64,000 bases of DNA from Parelaphostrongylus tenuis (GCA_019055375.1 JAHQIW010004453.1:1-64000); one strand, 5' to 3'; shown: positions 1 through 14,372, numbered from the stretch's first letter. Program-made: numbers and translations. The notes: generated by a model from the sequence alone, not told the origin.

Positions 1-904
1 ACTAGGAAAAAGGCAAGAGCTAGTAAAAAGATCCCCTTCATACGTCAAACGCTAGTCCGCCCCCCCATCGATGCCGACCACACTCGAACCTTTCAAAGTG
101 CACACCCGTCCCCCCTAATGCCAACGGTAAGTCCTTATCTTTTTCAGTTGCTCTCTTGTTTCCAATCACGAAACATTGGTTCGAATACTCATTATGATCA
201 AGAAAACACTATCAATGTGAATCACACTCGTCAATTTCGTTTAATGAGTTGACGAAAAATTCGGCGAAACAGTATTTACCACCATTTGTTAGGCAAATTT
301 TCTGATTGAACGCTATAGATTTTTTTTCATATAGGCTACATGCGGATGTCCAACCTCATAGAAGGTGAACAAAAAACTATTACTCATTCACAAAGCTGCT
401 TATGGTATGATCGACGCAAAACTGTGAGACACTCTCATGAAAACGACCAATCAAACAAACTGTGAGTTGTATGACCAATCTAAGGGCGTGAGGAAAGTCA
501 GGTCAGGTGACAAAAAGATATACCAATCATTGTCACATGAATGTAAACAATATGACGAGTGAATGCAGAGCGCCGATCCTCAGGCGGGAGGTGAACCTGA
601 GTTTTAACCTTTTGCCGGTAGCACGTGATAACCACCATAGTACGAAGGAGTTGCACTCTTACTCCTTCGTTACTCTTTCTGCAATATAACATATCACAGC
701 TCAGAAAAATCAATCTGTAGCTGATCAGGTCTGGTAAGCACGTACTGACATCAAACTCAAGCAAGGACATCTAATCGATTATGTATAATCTTCAGCTTAT
801 CGCTTCTAAAGCAGGTTTGTAATGTTGTAGGCGCTACGTATACAAGAATGTTGAATAATATGCGAAACTCTATGCCTTATACAGAAGTTGAGCCCGCGTT
901 CAGA

Positions 905-1040
905 AAGGATTGCGATGGTTCAATGCATGTTCCTCCAGTAAGGATGAAACGCGGGTTCAATACTTGCTTGAGGTTCACACAGTCGCGAATATCACTCAAC
1001 ATTTTTGGATTTAGCTATGACATTATACCACTGCGGTAAC
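905..1040 (+). repeat. tRNA-derived SINE fragment (3' half and tail)
   Basis: Has a B-box-like GATGAAACGCGGGTTCAA followed by a tail with CACTCAACATTTTT and TATGACATTATACCACTGCG, like the copies at 11.5 and 32.85 kb. Confidence 0.45.
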
Positions 1041-1977
1041 TCATCTGATTCATGTACATTATCAATCTCATGACAGTTCGTTAGAAACACAATAACAGCT
1101 TAGATAATTTGTATTTTAAGAGTTAAGCTTGTAGTAGTATTATTAATAAAACATTTGCTACGCAGATGGTTACAAGTGTTCAACCTTTTCAGGAAAACTT
1201 TTTTGGATACATACACACCTCTGCTTTCTTCGAACTATGCGCATACTTATCTACGGACACGCTACTCAGTGTCCTTTACTGCATGGCACAGCTTTTCGTT
1301 GGACTTTATGCAGATATTCGATAGCTTGCACATCACAAATTTGAAATCGGGGTTTGTCCTTAGGAAGAGCCTTTTTAGTGCGCTGTACCAGTGAAAGCAA
1401 TCTTGCAAGGAGAGGGTACTACTTTCAAAGAAAGTGTGAAGCCCAAAGAGTGTGGCCAGGTAAGAGGTTCACTGGATGTCTTTCCGTCGACGATCTGGCA
1501 CTGTAGACATTGTTTGAGATCATTAATAGGAAACAATTCTCTACTTCGGCTTCTTCACCCGGTATAATTACTCTTGGGTAATTCTATGTGGAGAGAGAAC
1601 ATCAAAAACAAAAGGTGAGCGACGCATTCTTGATGAAATGAAAAAAAAACTTTATTTGATGTTAACAAGGTTTTTGCGCACTACAATCGCGCCTCAATAA
1701 CGCTCTATCAGAAAAGCACACCCAGCAGAAAATGACCTCCGTCTCGATGAGGTTAAGTAAACAGTGCTCCAGACTAGCTAAATATTTCTAGTAAGCAATG
1801 CTTAACAATTTTACAATGCTGATTCTGTGCTGCCGAGTGTAGATGAGCCACTGATTTCTGGATGTATATTCAATATAATACCATCAATGTTGATGTATAG
1901 TGTGATCTGGTAAGGAATCACAGCCTCCATGAAGCCTATTCGGCTCCTACCATAACTGCGCAACACCGCAGAACTAT

Positions 1978-2405
1978 GATCATCTAATGAAGATATAATG
2001 TTTGAGCCATGTCTAAATGCTACACAGGCTCCTGTTTCGCCATATCGGGACGCATCAGTAGCACCGTCCCTCGGTTTAGCCGATCCCCCGATGTCATACT
2101 CCTTCAAAAACGAATCGACGCCAATTAATGAATCACCACAAGTCAAATGTTGGAAAAACTTGACATTGTAGTGACCGGCAGTTGAGCTTGTGGCCTCTGA
2201 AGTAAATCATACCTCTTCAAGCAACCTCTTTTTGAGACCTAGTTTAAACTTAAAAGGCGGTGTCGATTCCTTCATGGAGGAATATGGCCTCAGGGGATCG
2301 GCTGAACCGAGGGACGGTGATACAGATAAGTCTCGGTAGGGCGAAATAGGCGCTGTATAGCACTTAAACATTGCTCAAAACACGTTATACTCTCATCATA
2401 TTATT
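1978..2405. repeat. Fold-back element, arms about 145 bp
   Basis: The sequence at about 1,978-2,122 reappears as its reverse complement at about 2,258-2,405. Shared landmarks are GGCGTCGATTC, GGGGATCGGCT-AACCGAGGGA and GGCGAAA-AGG. The arms are diverged. A second family member lies at about 10.25 kb. Confidence 0.65.
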
Positions 2406-3394
2406 ATTGTTTGACTAGGTCTTAGAAAACCGTTGATTGAAGAGCTGTTTTTATCATCATTGGAATCGGTATAAATGACTACTTGCAAATTCAGAAGACA
2501 TATTAAGGTTTATGAGTTCAAACATATCTGACTTAGGGAACTATGCTCATGAACCAAATCATGGAAGAGATCTATTACCCACTGAGGGAGAGTAACGATG
2601 AAACTAAACGCCCAATTGTCGTTACCGTGCTTACATGATACACAAGGACTAATCAGGAAGTCATAAAAGTTGTTAAAAAAACAGCTACCATATGGAGACG
2701 ACGTCATCACGAAATCCAAACGATGGCGAAATGAAACTTCAAAATGAAGTGTGCTCACTCACACGTCTATAGTATCTTTTGATACTCGGAGTATCAGCAC
2801 TTATCCTGAAACATATGTGGTAGTTTCGATTTTGATACGAATGGTTGTTTTAGAGGTACATATGATTAAATGCTTATTCAGAATCAGAATTCATACTGTT
2901 TAGCAGTGCGTCATTGCAGGCCATGACGGACGCTGATGCGGTGAATATCGGTGTCTCACGAGTGAGAAACTGTACATATCCGTGGTTTTGCATCCTGCGA
3001 AGATAGCATCTTTTTCAAAAGGCAAACCGTTTACCATATCGTCAGCATCGTCGGTTGACTACGACATCTATTCATCACCACTGTTCCTTTTCTGAATGGT
3101 TTCAGAGAAAGTTGCTGCTTGATGTAGCATTCAAACTACAGCCAAATGTTTGTTTTTTTCCAATGATTAGAATACTAAATATTCAACGCAAAAAAAACAC
3201 TCCGCAAAAATGCTCATCGCACCAGTGAAAGGACCTGTTAAACGAGAAATGCTTAGCTTCTTCAAATGAACAGACCAAAAATCCATTGAATCGCTCTGTG
3301 ACCGGTTAGGATCGAGTATCGGCACGTTAAATTAAATAGCAAACAGGGCTTCTTTTCAATTTCTCAAATAGTAGCTATAGAATCAATGAACACT

Positions 3395-4175
3395 TGACAA
3401 ATTTCGATCACTTGTATCACCTGCGTCTCGTTGATCGTCGAGTGACTCGAGCGGGCACCAGCAACACTTCCATTTCCCTATGGAGTGCAAGGTAGCCCAG
3501 TGGGTCCTCCTCGCTCTAGTGATTCGTTGAGCGTCATAACTTTCTTCTATGCTTTTCATGAAGAAATTGGACCATCGGATCGGTGGTCTTCCTGCAGAGC
3601 GCTTGATGTCCCGAGGATCCCAGTCGGTAACGGCTCTCGTCGCATCGGTTGTCGATGAAGCGCATCACGTGTCGGGTCCACCTTATTTTCGATATCCTGG
3701 CGTGTAGTACGACCCCTGATATTTGATCGTTGACATCGGTCGGAACGTCGGATCCTTACTCTCTTTGCGAGATACGGGATACTCCTAGCATTGACCTTTC
3801 GACTGTGCGTTCAATAACGCCAAGTAATCTTTCATCCTGCTTACGTAACAACCAAGTTTTTGCTGCATACGTTAGGGCACGAATATTCGTCGAGTCGAAA
3901 AGGTGGGCACGGCGTCGGATGTTCTTTGTCCTCTTCACTACATCTTCGATGCTCTTAAACATTCCCTAAGCCGCTCGTTGCCTCCTCCTCAACTCTGGAG
4001 CTACGTCGTTCATCTTGTTGATTTCACGACCCAGATAGACGTAACTGGAGCATTCGTAGATGTTCGTTCCATTGAGCGTGAAAGGGACATTCAAACCCCA
4101 TCCGTTCCATATGAACATCGTTTTCCTTAGATTTAGTTGAAGGCCAATCTCTCCATCTTCTTGCGGAAGATTTAG
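3395..4175 (-). mobile_element. RTE-type LINE fragment, C-terminal part of the reverse transcriptase ORF
   Basis: Reading 4,175 to 3,395 with frameshifts and one stop gives LQLNLRKTMFIWNGW, LNGTNIYECSSYVYLGREI, then FKSIEDVVKRTKN, ALTYAAKTWLLRKQDERLLG and IERTVERSMLGVSR. The far end reads GRPPIRWSNFFMKSIEESYD. This is the C-terminal region of RTE retrotransposon proteins common in strongylid genomes. It is broken by stops and frameshifts and is not functional. Confidence 0.88.
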
Positions 4176-7100
4176 TTATACGAAGTGAAAAGTTATTAGA
4201 TACAAAAATTGACAGAAAGCAAGTCAACATAGTTCATCCTTCCGTATAAAGCTTTGCATTCGAGTAAGTCACAAGACTACTACAGAGTTAGTGTCACAGA
4301 CTAGGAGCTGTAACAGTTATAGTTTGAAACAAAAGAGAGACTTCTGAGTCATATCACATGAATAAAGGATTAGTAATGAATAATCTCTAATAGTTTTCAA
4401 AATGAAGTGAATAACATTTTTCACGGGTGTAATTCGCTAGTGACCGCAAAGCATGTCGAACACTGTCTGTCTAAAAATCCAACCTCAGAATGTGAGTTCA
4501 ATCCTGTATTTTTCAGAGCCATTACCTTCCGAAGAAATTTGAGACTATAGAAGATTTCAAAGAATGTTCTAAAGTTGGATGTATGCTAATCGTCACCTTT
4601 CTCTAAGGTGCCGTTGGTCTCTCACAGAGATACTTCTGAATTGTCTTGCATGAAAGGTGATATCCATGAAATCTTATACATTCCGTCAGCGTGATGCAGA
4701 AGTCTTCAAACCCTTCGGCTTTCAAGCTTCATGAACTTGAGAACAAATCGTGCCTTTAAAATCATTTGATAGGGTTAGCTTGCTTTCTTCCATAATTACG
4801 AATATTTGATCTCACCCAGTTTCAGGAACAGAGTTCATATTTCACTTCGACTTAACTCTACTCTAACTTTCTGAAATCTATTACATGTTATAACCCTTTC
4901 GGGACCAAACCATTTTTGTTTGAGAAAACGCTTTACCTAGACTCTCAGTGTTCAGACGATAGCTTGAGTAATGGCGATTCCAGCGCTTCACTGGGCTTAT
5001 GAAAACACCTTCTTAGTATGCGTAGCAGCGTAAACAAAGCTATGTTTTACACTTGGTTTACTCTGCTCCCTTGGCTAGGATCTGTGAGTAGTTTCTCATA
5101 GAAAGTTTAGTAACCAATTAATAGCATTAATTTTGATAATTCTAAATCTGAGTGTATATTTTAGAAGAGTCTTCTATATGAGTTTATGGAAAAAAATCAT
5201 GCTTTACTTTACAGTTTTCATCGCATATTTAAGATATATGCGCGTCAAAAGGAAATGGGCTCGTAAAACAATGAGGTTGTATCAGAATATCAAAATAAAT
5301 CTTGATAGTTATGTGAAACAGAGGATAATGTTCTAGATAAATAACGAAAACGCGCTCTCTCAAATGGCGTTGCTCTGAGCGATTTCAAATACCGTTGCAG
5401 GCGGGTGCGCTTTTCGTTTTTATTTGTAAGCCTTTCCTCCGTTCCGGAAAAATTTTTCATTTTCATGCATTTGTAGCGAAAACTATGTTCAATCGCCTTA
5501 TGGGAAAAAAATAAGCTTTTTTTTCTAAATCTTCTAGTGGAAAATGAACCCGTTATCAATTTCGAGCAACACGTTAACACCACTTCCAGTACAAAACGCA
5601 GTCCTTTTCGCTCTTACACTTCTTTATGAAAACCTTCTCACAAGCCAAATCGAAAAACAAGATTAGCAAAATTTTCTCAATTCATTGATTATTGAATTGT
5701 TGTAAGAAACATGGTGAAAAGCCAACCACAGACGCCAGCCTTGCCAATAATGAACGCTGAAGGCAAAACGTAATTTTCTCTTTGCCGTTGTTACAGCGCA
5801 ATAGAAAGACCTTTTCAGAAATCAAGCCGCCTATTGAAATTTCCGTTTCTGAAGCTATCGAATGATTACTAACACTCTAGTGAGAAGACTTGTTCTGGAG
5901 AGAAAGCTAGGCAAACACAAATGTATAGTACACTCCACAGGCAAAACAAAATTTTCTCGTCGTTGCTCAGAGCACCTAGAAGGCCTTTTCAGAAATCAAA
6001 GTCAATTTTGATTTGCAATTCTTTCAGCTACCGAATGATTACTAAATGGCTAACAAAAGATTAATGAAAAACTTGTGCCCGACGAGAAAACCACGATAGG
6101 TCAGAGTACTTTATATTGGTACACTTCTTCCTAAAGGGGTAATTATGCCTGAGCGGCAACATGAGCCAGCGCAAACGTGCCCTTTCATTGAAGCCTTTCT
6201 TCAAAGACGATTACTGTGTACTTGGAAATCAGTAGTTCTTTAGTCATCAGTAATGGATATATTTGAAGAAAAGTGATTTCTTCAAATCATAGTCGCGTAA
6301 TTTGGTCAAGTGGGTACATACGAGGCACAACGTCCAATATGAGCGCACCTCTATGGATTTCACTATTGCGAGTGTGCTAAAAAGCATGTTTAGTGGCTAT
6401 CAAAAATGTGTCATTTATCAGCGGTCATAATTTCCACTTTCGGTCATTTAAATATTGCGAATAGGTATTTTTGTAGGCGTTCTTATTGCACAGCAGATTT
6501 ATCAAAATCACTTCACCTTATCAGTGAAGAAAACCCCTTCACAGAAACCATTGTTCCTATTCCTATTTTTAGTACATTTTTTAAGGTACTTATTAAAACT
6601 GTTCTTTCTGAAGAAGAAATTCTCAGATTTAAGGCTTTGAGTAGCACGGTATTTTCGATGGAGCGCAATCATATTGTGGGGCTAGACGTGTTCAGCAGAA
6701 TGGTCGCAGTCATGCTGCTTTGATCATTTAATTTCTACGGTGACCGGTTTCCCTAACCCTGAATTCATTTCACAGAACACGGGCTATGCAGAAGAGGCTC
6801 TTATTATAGCCGTGCACCGAAACGGGTTATGCAAAACTTCATTTATTAGCTGAGTTACTGATAGTGGTAGATAACTGTACGCTTGAACTAACACGACAAA
6901 ATCCTTCCTACAAAGCAAAACAATCAATTTCCTAGTGTTCGGACGAAAGGTTATGAAAATTCACCTTTTCAAAACTCTTCATTTCATTTTTACTAGAGCA
7001 CTAAATTGTTACTCCAGCGTTACACTCTTCAAGCTGTCCATATTTGCTGCCTATTTGCATCGTTTGATGAGGACGTCGGCAATGCGGCTTTTCCTTTTCA

Positions 7101-7624
7101 GGTCAGGTGTGGTTTGCGATGGTAAAGCAGCTCGAATCCTACTTTTTACTTTCTGAGGGTGATTTATATTGGTTCAGTCCATCAAGCCTCAAACTAAAAT
7201 CCACTGTCATTGGAAGTTTGTTTTGCGATAATTCGTGAAGGCTTTCTGTGATCATGCAGCTCTTTTCGTGTATACTGCACCATTTTCAATATATCATTTC
7301 ATGACGCGGCGATTGCTCCTAATGAAATGTGTCGCTCGGACGACAACACCGTCTCACTAAAATTCTTCATCACCTCCATGATATGATGACAATGCTGCAC
7401 GAGGGGCCGTCGTAGAAATTACTTGCCTCAGTATTTTCACGAACTGAAAGCTAGCGCGAGGTTGAGCACTGCTTAGATTAAGTCTTCTCAACTAACAGGC
7501 ACCTTTTACACGGAAAGACTGGTGATTTATCGCTGTAGATATGGTCCCCTTCTTGCCGGAGGCAATGCACTCTGAATAACATAATCTGCCATTTTCACGA
7601 GAATTACAGTCTGAAATAGATAAT
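4176..7624. other. No gene recognised
   Basis: AT-rich sequence with only short open frames of scattered composition. No splice-bounded coding block, RNA gene or repeat was recognised. Confidence 0.5.
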
Positions 7625-8208
7625 TTGATCTGCTTCAAAAGTTTTGCCACCACAGCAACAAACACCAAATTCACTGACCAGAAGTGACACAGACTGCATG
7701 ATCTTAGCATCTTCAGATTGCAAATTTTCTTGTAAACATTTTGGTATACAACTTGCCTATACTTGCTCTGAGATGGAGCTGTGGTGGGAAATCTCTCGCT
7801 GTCCCTGTACGAATATCGCTAGGGAAAATGTTAGTGAAGCGGCGCACAAGATTAATGGAGCTTGGGGCTATGATACTACTGCAGGAAGGACAGCTATGAA
7901 GCGGTTTCCAATGTTCAAAGCTGGAAAGAACAGACTGGAGGATCAGCCGAATTCGGGCCGTCCACACGAAGCTCCAATAATCTTGCGCGCATTCTTTCTG
8001 GCATTTTCTCCTACCCGCTATTCGTGGATGAGCAGCAAGGAAATTCGTTCCCACGACAGCTCCATCTTCAAACAGGCATAGGCAAGTTGTATACCAAATT
8101 GTTTGCAAGAAGATGAGTAACTTAACCATATCAAAATCATGCAATTTTCCTTCTGGCCAATAAATTTGGCGTTCATTTTTCTAATGCCAAAATTTATAGA
8201 ACGACCTA
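7625..8208 (+). mobile_element. Decayed Tc1/mariner element with N-terminal transposase remnant
   Basis: The frame NVSEAAHKINGAWGYDTTAG, then RFPMFKAGKNRLEDQPNSGR is the paired helix-turn-helix region of a mariner transposase. The right terminus (to 8,208) ends TATAGAACGACCTAA, matching the terminal repeat of the element at 50.6-51.1 kb; the left terminus is degenerate. Catalytic part absent. Confidence 0.75.
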
Positions 8209-9044
8209 AATATTGAACACATGTTTAGAAAAATCACATATTGATGTGACGATGAGCTTAGTTGTTGGAGGAAGACCAGGACTATAGAATAATGTCAGAC
8301 GCTCAAAATTCAACTGAAAACAAAGTTCGTGCACACTGAACTCAAGAAAACCTAGGATCACCTTCGGTATCCGGGAATGTTATAAAGATCAAAGGGGCAT
8401 GTTTACTTCGAAGAAGCTCCGAAACGCAATTATCCATTCGATTAGCCCTTTCAATAATAAAAACGATAGCAAGTGTTTGGAATGCACTTTTAAGGAGCAA
8501 ATATTTAACGTTTCATCGCTGAGTAAGCGTAAACATTAGAGAAGACAAACTACTTCCTGAGAATTTTTCGTTCTCTTTTCAACAAACTGAATCTTTACGA
8601 GTCACGCTAGCCCTCCCAAACTGTGGAGTTAAGCAAGAGCTGGTCGTTGTGCTCGCAACTTAAAAACCTCTATGAGGGATATTTCAAGCCTGCCTGCTGA
8701 GTTAATTCGCCCATCTAAATTCACAACCTTTTTGAGTGGGCACTGAAATTTAGTTCATAACTCGGTGAGCATTTCTGAACAAGAGTTTTTTGAGCAGCAC
8801 TGATGAAATTAACATCACCACGACATGATTAATTCAACTGACTCGCTGTGTTTCTAAGATTCCTTACTTTTATAAGCACTATGAATCGGTGTGGTTCTCT
8901 ACACTTACTTTTTAAGTGCAACTTTCATAAGCAATATGGAGCGGTGTGCGTCTAATACTTCTTGTACTTTCAAGCTTATAATTTTGTAGCTATCTAGATA
9001 GTACAAAGATATTCACAGCTTGACGAGCGATGCCTGTGGATAAA

Positions 9045-9316
9045 GGATAAATAAAGCTCTCGGCGTTGATCAATCCCTGAGGGATGCGCCATGCATTCGA
9101 CTTCAATTTTTAACTTCGTTTAAGGTGACTGAATGCATATCTGGCCTTTACAATGACTCGCGGAGGCCTCCCGCTGATCCGAGTCAGTGCTGCTTATCCT
9201 CCCAGACAAGTCTGAGACCTGCCTGGTACCAATTTACCGACCCCTGAGGGATGGATGGTTTGGTGAGCCATGAGCGCGAGATCGAACCATTGACCTCGTG
9301 TGCGGGCCCAAGTAGT
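9045..9316 (+). repeat. Dispersed repeat family A, copy 1
   Basis: Shares GGATAAA-AAGCTCT-GGCG, GTTGATCA-TCCCTGA, GGATGCGCC and TTTACAATGA-TCGCGG in the same order with 21,628-21,836. Its far end reads GAGCGCGAGATCGAACC. I know similar sequence as a common strongylid repeat, but the name is not certain. Confidence 0.65.
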
Positions 9317-10254
9317 ATGTTTGTGGATAGTCGACTCAAATGAATCCGCTGAAAACTGAAAAGACTTTGAAACATTGGCCGAATAAACCTTGTATGATAT
9401 CCTCATGTCAGTCCAATAATCTGAGAAATTACTGCTCATTCGCTTGTATAATGCACTTCTAGTATTGTGCACAATTGCCTAAGCAACAACCTTTTTCCAA
9501 GTCATAAACGACCACAATCATTTCACAAAGGGGCAAACTCTACTTCCTCGTAAGTGATTCTCTCTGTTCGAAAACTGTTCTGTTTTTATGAGCAGCTCAG
9601 CGATACAGAATTAGTAGAAAGAATAGACTAACCAACCAAAATATGGAGTGTCTTTTTTACGTTCTCAAATTAGCGAGCTAACACCGTTTTAGTGGAAAAA
9701 TAAGATTTGATCTACTCACGTTTCGATGTCTTCGTCTCCCCCGGAAGCGGATTAACTCGAGTCAGCGGTCCACAATTACTCGTCCTTGTGATCTGAATGG
9801 AAAAATGTCGCTTGCATTTGATATTGAAAATGGATCAGCATTAGTGCCATATGAAAGAACATCGCTGAGAGACGTTCTTAATTCGACGAAAGTTTCACTC
9901 CACTGAATCCAACTGTAATCATCAAAAAAGCCCTCATCGCGGAAAGGTCACTTGTGGACGGAATATCGACTTGGACCAGTCCAACTGTGAATAAAGCTAA
10001 AATGTTGCAATGTAAGCCAAATAAATCTTTTTACCAACTCCGTGTTAATCGATAATGAGAAAAGGATGTGATTATTGATAGCAAAATTGAATGACGGTCG
10101 ACTAAAAGAAAATTTCTTAGTATTGCGTTATGCATGTCAAACTATATTCTAAAACCTCTTCATTTAAGCAGTTTTATAAACCACGCTCAAGAACAATAAT
10201 AGTCTGATAATACGACAACATGTTTCAAGCCTTCTATAAGGTCTGGTATGACAC

Positions 10255-10545
10255 TTATGAAGCACTCCAGAGGCGTCTGTTTCGCTCTCCAGGCTCCTCA
10301 GCAGTACGATGCTCTTCGATTCAGCCGATCCCTTGCTGGAGAGTATACCATTACTTATAAAGGAAGCGACACTAAGTAATTAATCACCACACGCACCGTA
10401 GCGTACTGCTGGGGGGCCAGGAAAGGCGAAACAGGCTCCTGCTCAGTAAGTACCTATAAAGTTATAAGTGCTATAGCAGACATCATTGAAGACTCAAAAC
10501 TTGTCATCATATTATCTTTTCTGAAATTTTGAATACATGTTCATA
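10255..10545. repeat. Second copy of the fold-back element family
   Basis: Contains CAGCCGATCCC, TAATTAATCACCACA and, in the opposite sense, GGCGAAACAGGCTCCTG followed by CTTGTCATCATATTAT. The landmarks and opposed arrangement match the element at 1,978-2,405. More diverged. Confidence 0.5.
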
Positions 10546-13500
10546 ATCATGACATTAGATATTCAACCAACTGAAGACGGTACCACTCCGGAGAGGTTGG
10601 TGTATAAAGTCCAAAGAAATTTTGAAAAATGAAATTATCTTTAGATTATCACGTCTTGGAATCGCCACTCTACTCTATGACGTTCAGTTTGATTCTATCT
10701 CCACAGCTTCCAAGTGATGCTTGTGTTGTTACAAATCATTGTCATTCCAATTATGTCATCATTTGATGAGCGAGCAATGACTTGTTGACAAGATTCCTTA
10801 CAATCGTTGACATTTTTTCTCGCAAAACAGTTCCGACTAAATACTGAGTAGTACCCTTCGTCTATTAGATCTTCAATGTGGACAGTTGTTTGGAAATGTC
10901 CCTGATTTTTTCTGAGCTTGGGTGGGTGCTTCTCCGTTCTTTCAAGACATCTTCTCCAAGCTTCAGCTAACCCTGTCGCATCATTCTCTTGCCATCATAT
11001 GTGATGTTCTCATTTTGGAGTGTCATTATGATGAGCAGGTGCATTCGCAATCTATATGATCCCTTTCGAGTAATCTCCACTTGAGCAATACAATGGGCGA
11101 CTCCTAGATAACGGTGAGTTTGTTGAAAATTGTTTTGCAGTCGATGCGATTGAAATTCAGGTTTGGTGATTCTATCTTCTGTTTGAGTGATGAAGTTCTT
11201 TGGCTGATTGGATTGTGGCCAACCTGATTTTTTCAAGCTCTCAGAAAGGCAAAACTGCCGAAGTGTTGGCTGTTAGAATGAATTGTCATGTTTGGCACAA
11301 AAAGGAAAAAACAAAGAAGTGGAAAGCTTGGATTAATAAACATTAGCCTTACACTCATATTATCAGTGCGCATTTGGTGTTTGACGAACACTCGGTAGTC
11401 TAGATGAGGCGACGTAATCCTTTCCCAGATCACATCTTACCGTTAGGCTGATCACAACATAGAATATACCTAAGAGAATTAAATGGTAAGGAAAAACATA
11501 GAGATGTTGAAGATGAGTGGTGGCGGAAATGTGCTTCAGTGTTGTAGTGGTAGAGCACGAGTCCTCCGATAGGATGAAACGCGGCTACAATTGCCTGTTT
11601 TTGCTCATCGCTCAATTCTCCTAGTTATATATGAGGCATAATAACACTGCGAAAAATTCAGTAAATACTAGAAATTTCAAGTATTAGTTAGTGTGACATC
11701 CATAAAGTATGCTGCCTACTCACTCACTATCACTATAGTCAAAAAAACTGGCATAGAGTTTCACTAAGGTGAGTTTTGACGCCTTTTTCTTCTCGAAAGC
11801 CGGATTGATTAACTTTGAAGGTCAACAGATGAACGTCCTTGCGACAGTGATGCTCACTACCTCATCGAAAGGAAATCCTAAAAGTAGGTGTCGCCAAATA
11901 AAGCTTTCTCTAACGCTAGACCCCTTTAACAGAAGTTGTTAGCCGATCAATTCCCATCCAACATGATCTGCTTTCCTTGGAGTGTTAGACACGCTTTCCT
12001 TGGATCCAATGAAAATTTAGCAGCTTCTAATTTAAAATCTGGCCCACAACACGTGACGGTGCTCTGTTTTAACAAATTCAACTCGATTCGAAACAGGAGA
12101 CTCTCACTAGGACGACGAACGCGTCTGAGCAATCGGCATGAATCAATTTGGCTCTGAAGATGAAGGCGTTTAAATTATAGACGAATAAATTCTTCTCAAA
12201 AATATCATTTTCGCTGTGCTAATACAAAAGGATATCATTGCTATGCTTATAAATTTACACTTTCTGTAGCTAATAATGTGCTTATTGAATCGAAGCTTTG
12301 AAAAATAGAGGCGTGATTTTTTTTCTTTTCTAAAGGATATTTCTCTTTTCATAAAGGTGTTGTTCCTTTGCTGAAATGCTATCGTGTAGTTTCGGTAGAC
12401 TTCTGCCAAATTATGCCTACATTGGCGACATAGGCATCAACTTGCCGTTTAAAATCAAAGACGATCTTTTCATGTTAGGAATATGATTCATTCAGAAAAA
12501 AAGATGATTTTTGCTCATACGGTCTTGAACTGATAAGTCGTGAAGTTACGTTGTTTGTACGTTGGCGGCATGTGTAATAAAATTGCATTGAAGGCATGCG
12601 ATCGCTCTGCAGTATACAAGTAACCATCTTGATGAATATGAACGTTTATTGTCCATCTGTACGTACTCGAAACCCACAGAAAATTGTGGCCATCAGAATA
12701 CCATCAGAATCAAAAAGGCCATCAGAAAAAATGCATGGTCCTTCGTCTCTTGGAGGAGACGAAACTTATGGGTTACTATGACACACGACAGAGACGTATG
12801 AGAGCTTCAATTTTTTCCCTGGACTATTCGGTATATAACGTAATCGAAATGTTATAGAAGCTTTTAGGTGGTCTGGCTTTGCTCGTAAAGCGAAGGAATC
12901 ACAAATTCACGATCATGTGCACACGTGTACACTCCTTTGAAGATATAATCAAGTAAATTTTACTTTCACAGTAGGATCAATGCTAAACAATATCTGCTTT
13001 AATAACTAGATGTCCCTTCGTCTATAGCGAAGCAGTCGTAAATTATTAATCGATAGTTAGCTTCATACTTCATCATAAACTTTCCAAAAAATGCCTTTTG
13101 ACAAAAATGTCGCTGCAGAGTGAAAGAGCTCATTACTACTTTAGTAATAAATGAAAGCACTATGCACTGTAGGATAGAATTTAAGTAGAAATGTCAGTTG
13201 GTTAGCCATTCTCCTACACCAGTAATAAAATACACCGAAAGCTTGGCAGGTGTTCATTTGTAACAGTGCGTGCTCGTGATCTGGAGAAGTTGGCACGAGC
13301 ATTCACTTTCAAGATACTTTTCATCGCATGAAACCTGAACTCTTGTATGAGCCTTTTACAGCGTATACAATTCTACACTGCACGAAGTGCACGTGCACAC
13401 AATCACAAATTGAATATACGACAAACGCGACTGCCTCCTCGATGTGTCGAACGTAGCTTGATAGAAGTTTGTGTCCTAAATTCTACCACTGAACTTACTT

Positions 13501-13934
13501 TTATGGAATTTTGAACAATCACATGCTCCTTCCACCCTAGCATTGTCGTGCGAATCAGCTGTATCACTCATGTGAATGGCCTACGAGTGCATTCTCTCCA
13601 GGGATCGCTTGCAAGTCCGGCTATCTCAATGAAATTTACTACAGCCGATATCGTCTACGGAGTACTAACTCCAGAGTTTTGCGTCGAACACGAGCCTTAC
13701 GCTACGTTTTGAAGCATGAAAAAGGCCAGCTGTCAATAATGATGGGTGTTACCTGTGACACGGATATAAAAGCCTTGAAGGTGTTGGAGCTTACGCGATA
13801 GTGAAGCACAATGATAGCTCAAGAGTACTTTAGGTGCGCCGCTCTCTCTTGAGTATAAATTGCTGCTTTTTCTCCTCCACATTACTGGCAGCGCACGGGT
13901 GGGGCGGAGCAGAATGACTTGTTTGATGTAGTCC
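10546..13934. other. No gene recognised (one SINE at 11.5 kb)
   Basis: Several 60-90-codon open frames are present, none with conserved motifs or good splice context. The stretch before 13,935 is locally GC-richer, as might precede a first exon. Confidence 0.45.
11536..11700 (+). repeat. tRNA-derived SINE, tail family B
   Basis: A tRNA-like head (GTAGTGGTAGAGCACGAGTC, then GATGAAACGCGG) is followed by the tail TTTTTGCTCATCGCTCAATT, TATATATGAGGCAT and AACACTGCGAAAAA. The tail recurs at 32,888. Confidence 0.6.
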
Positions 13935-14023
13935 ATGCTGTGGCCTAGCACTGCGTGGACCATCACTCTACTCAGCGTCGTACTTACCGCCGTCCCAGCT
14001 CAGGAGATTTGCTTTCCCGACAC
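13935..14023 (+). CDS. Candidate first exon of a secreted or membrane protein (signal peptide)
   Basis: Twenty-nine codons read MLWPSTAWTITLLSVVLTAV, then PAQEICFPDT, a textbook signal peptide with a likely cut after AVPA. The exon ends at a strong GTGAGT donor (phase 2). The first mature cysteine appears five residues after the cut. The exon is too short to stand out by length. Its partner exons are not certain: the acceptor at 19,633 is in the matching phase, but it is 5.6 kb away. I do not recognise the family. Confidence 0.45.
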
Positions 14024-14372
14024 GTGAGTGGACGTTAATTTTCGTTTTCTTTTAATCTTTCATTCATTAAAGCGCTCGTATATTAATATGAGTTAAAATG
14101 AAGTTGGTCTCATGACGTTTATCATTCACTTAGACAACGCATCGGCAGATCTTGCTACCTTGCTTCCCTGCTAAAATTTAGCCTATCGACATAAACTCTA
14201 GCGTTAAGTGGTTTTCTTTCTAATAAATGCATTCTTTGGATGAATTAACGTGATTTATGTAGTTTTCATCCAACATTAGTTGTCGTAACCATCCTTCAAG
14301 CCTCAAAAAGGAAGGCAATTTTTCGAGCAGAAGAAGAAACACAGCGCTTGCTAGGATTTGTTCAACAACAAT

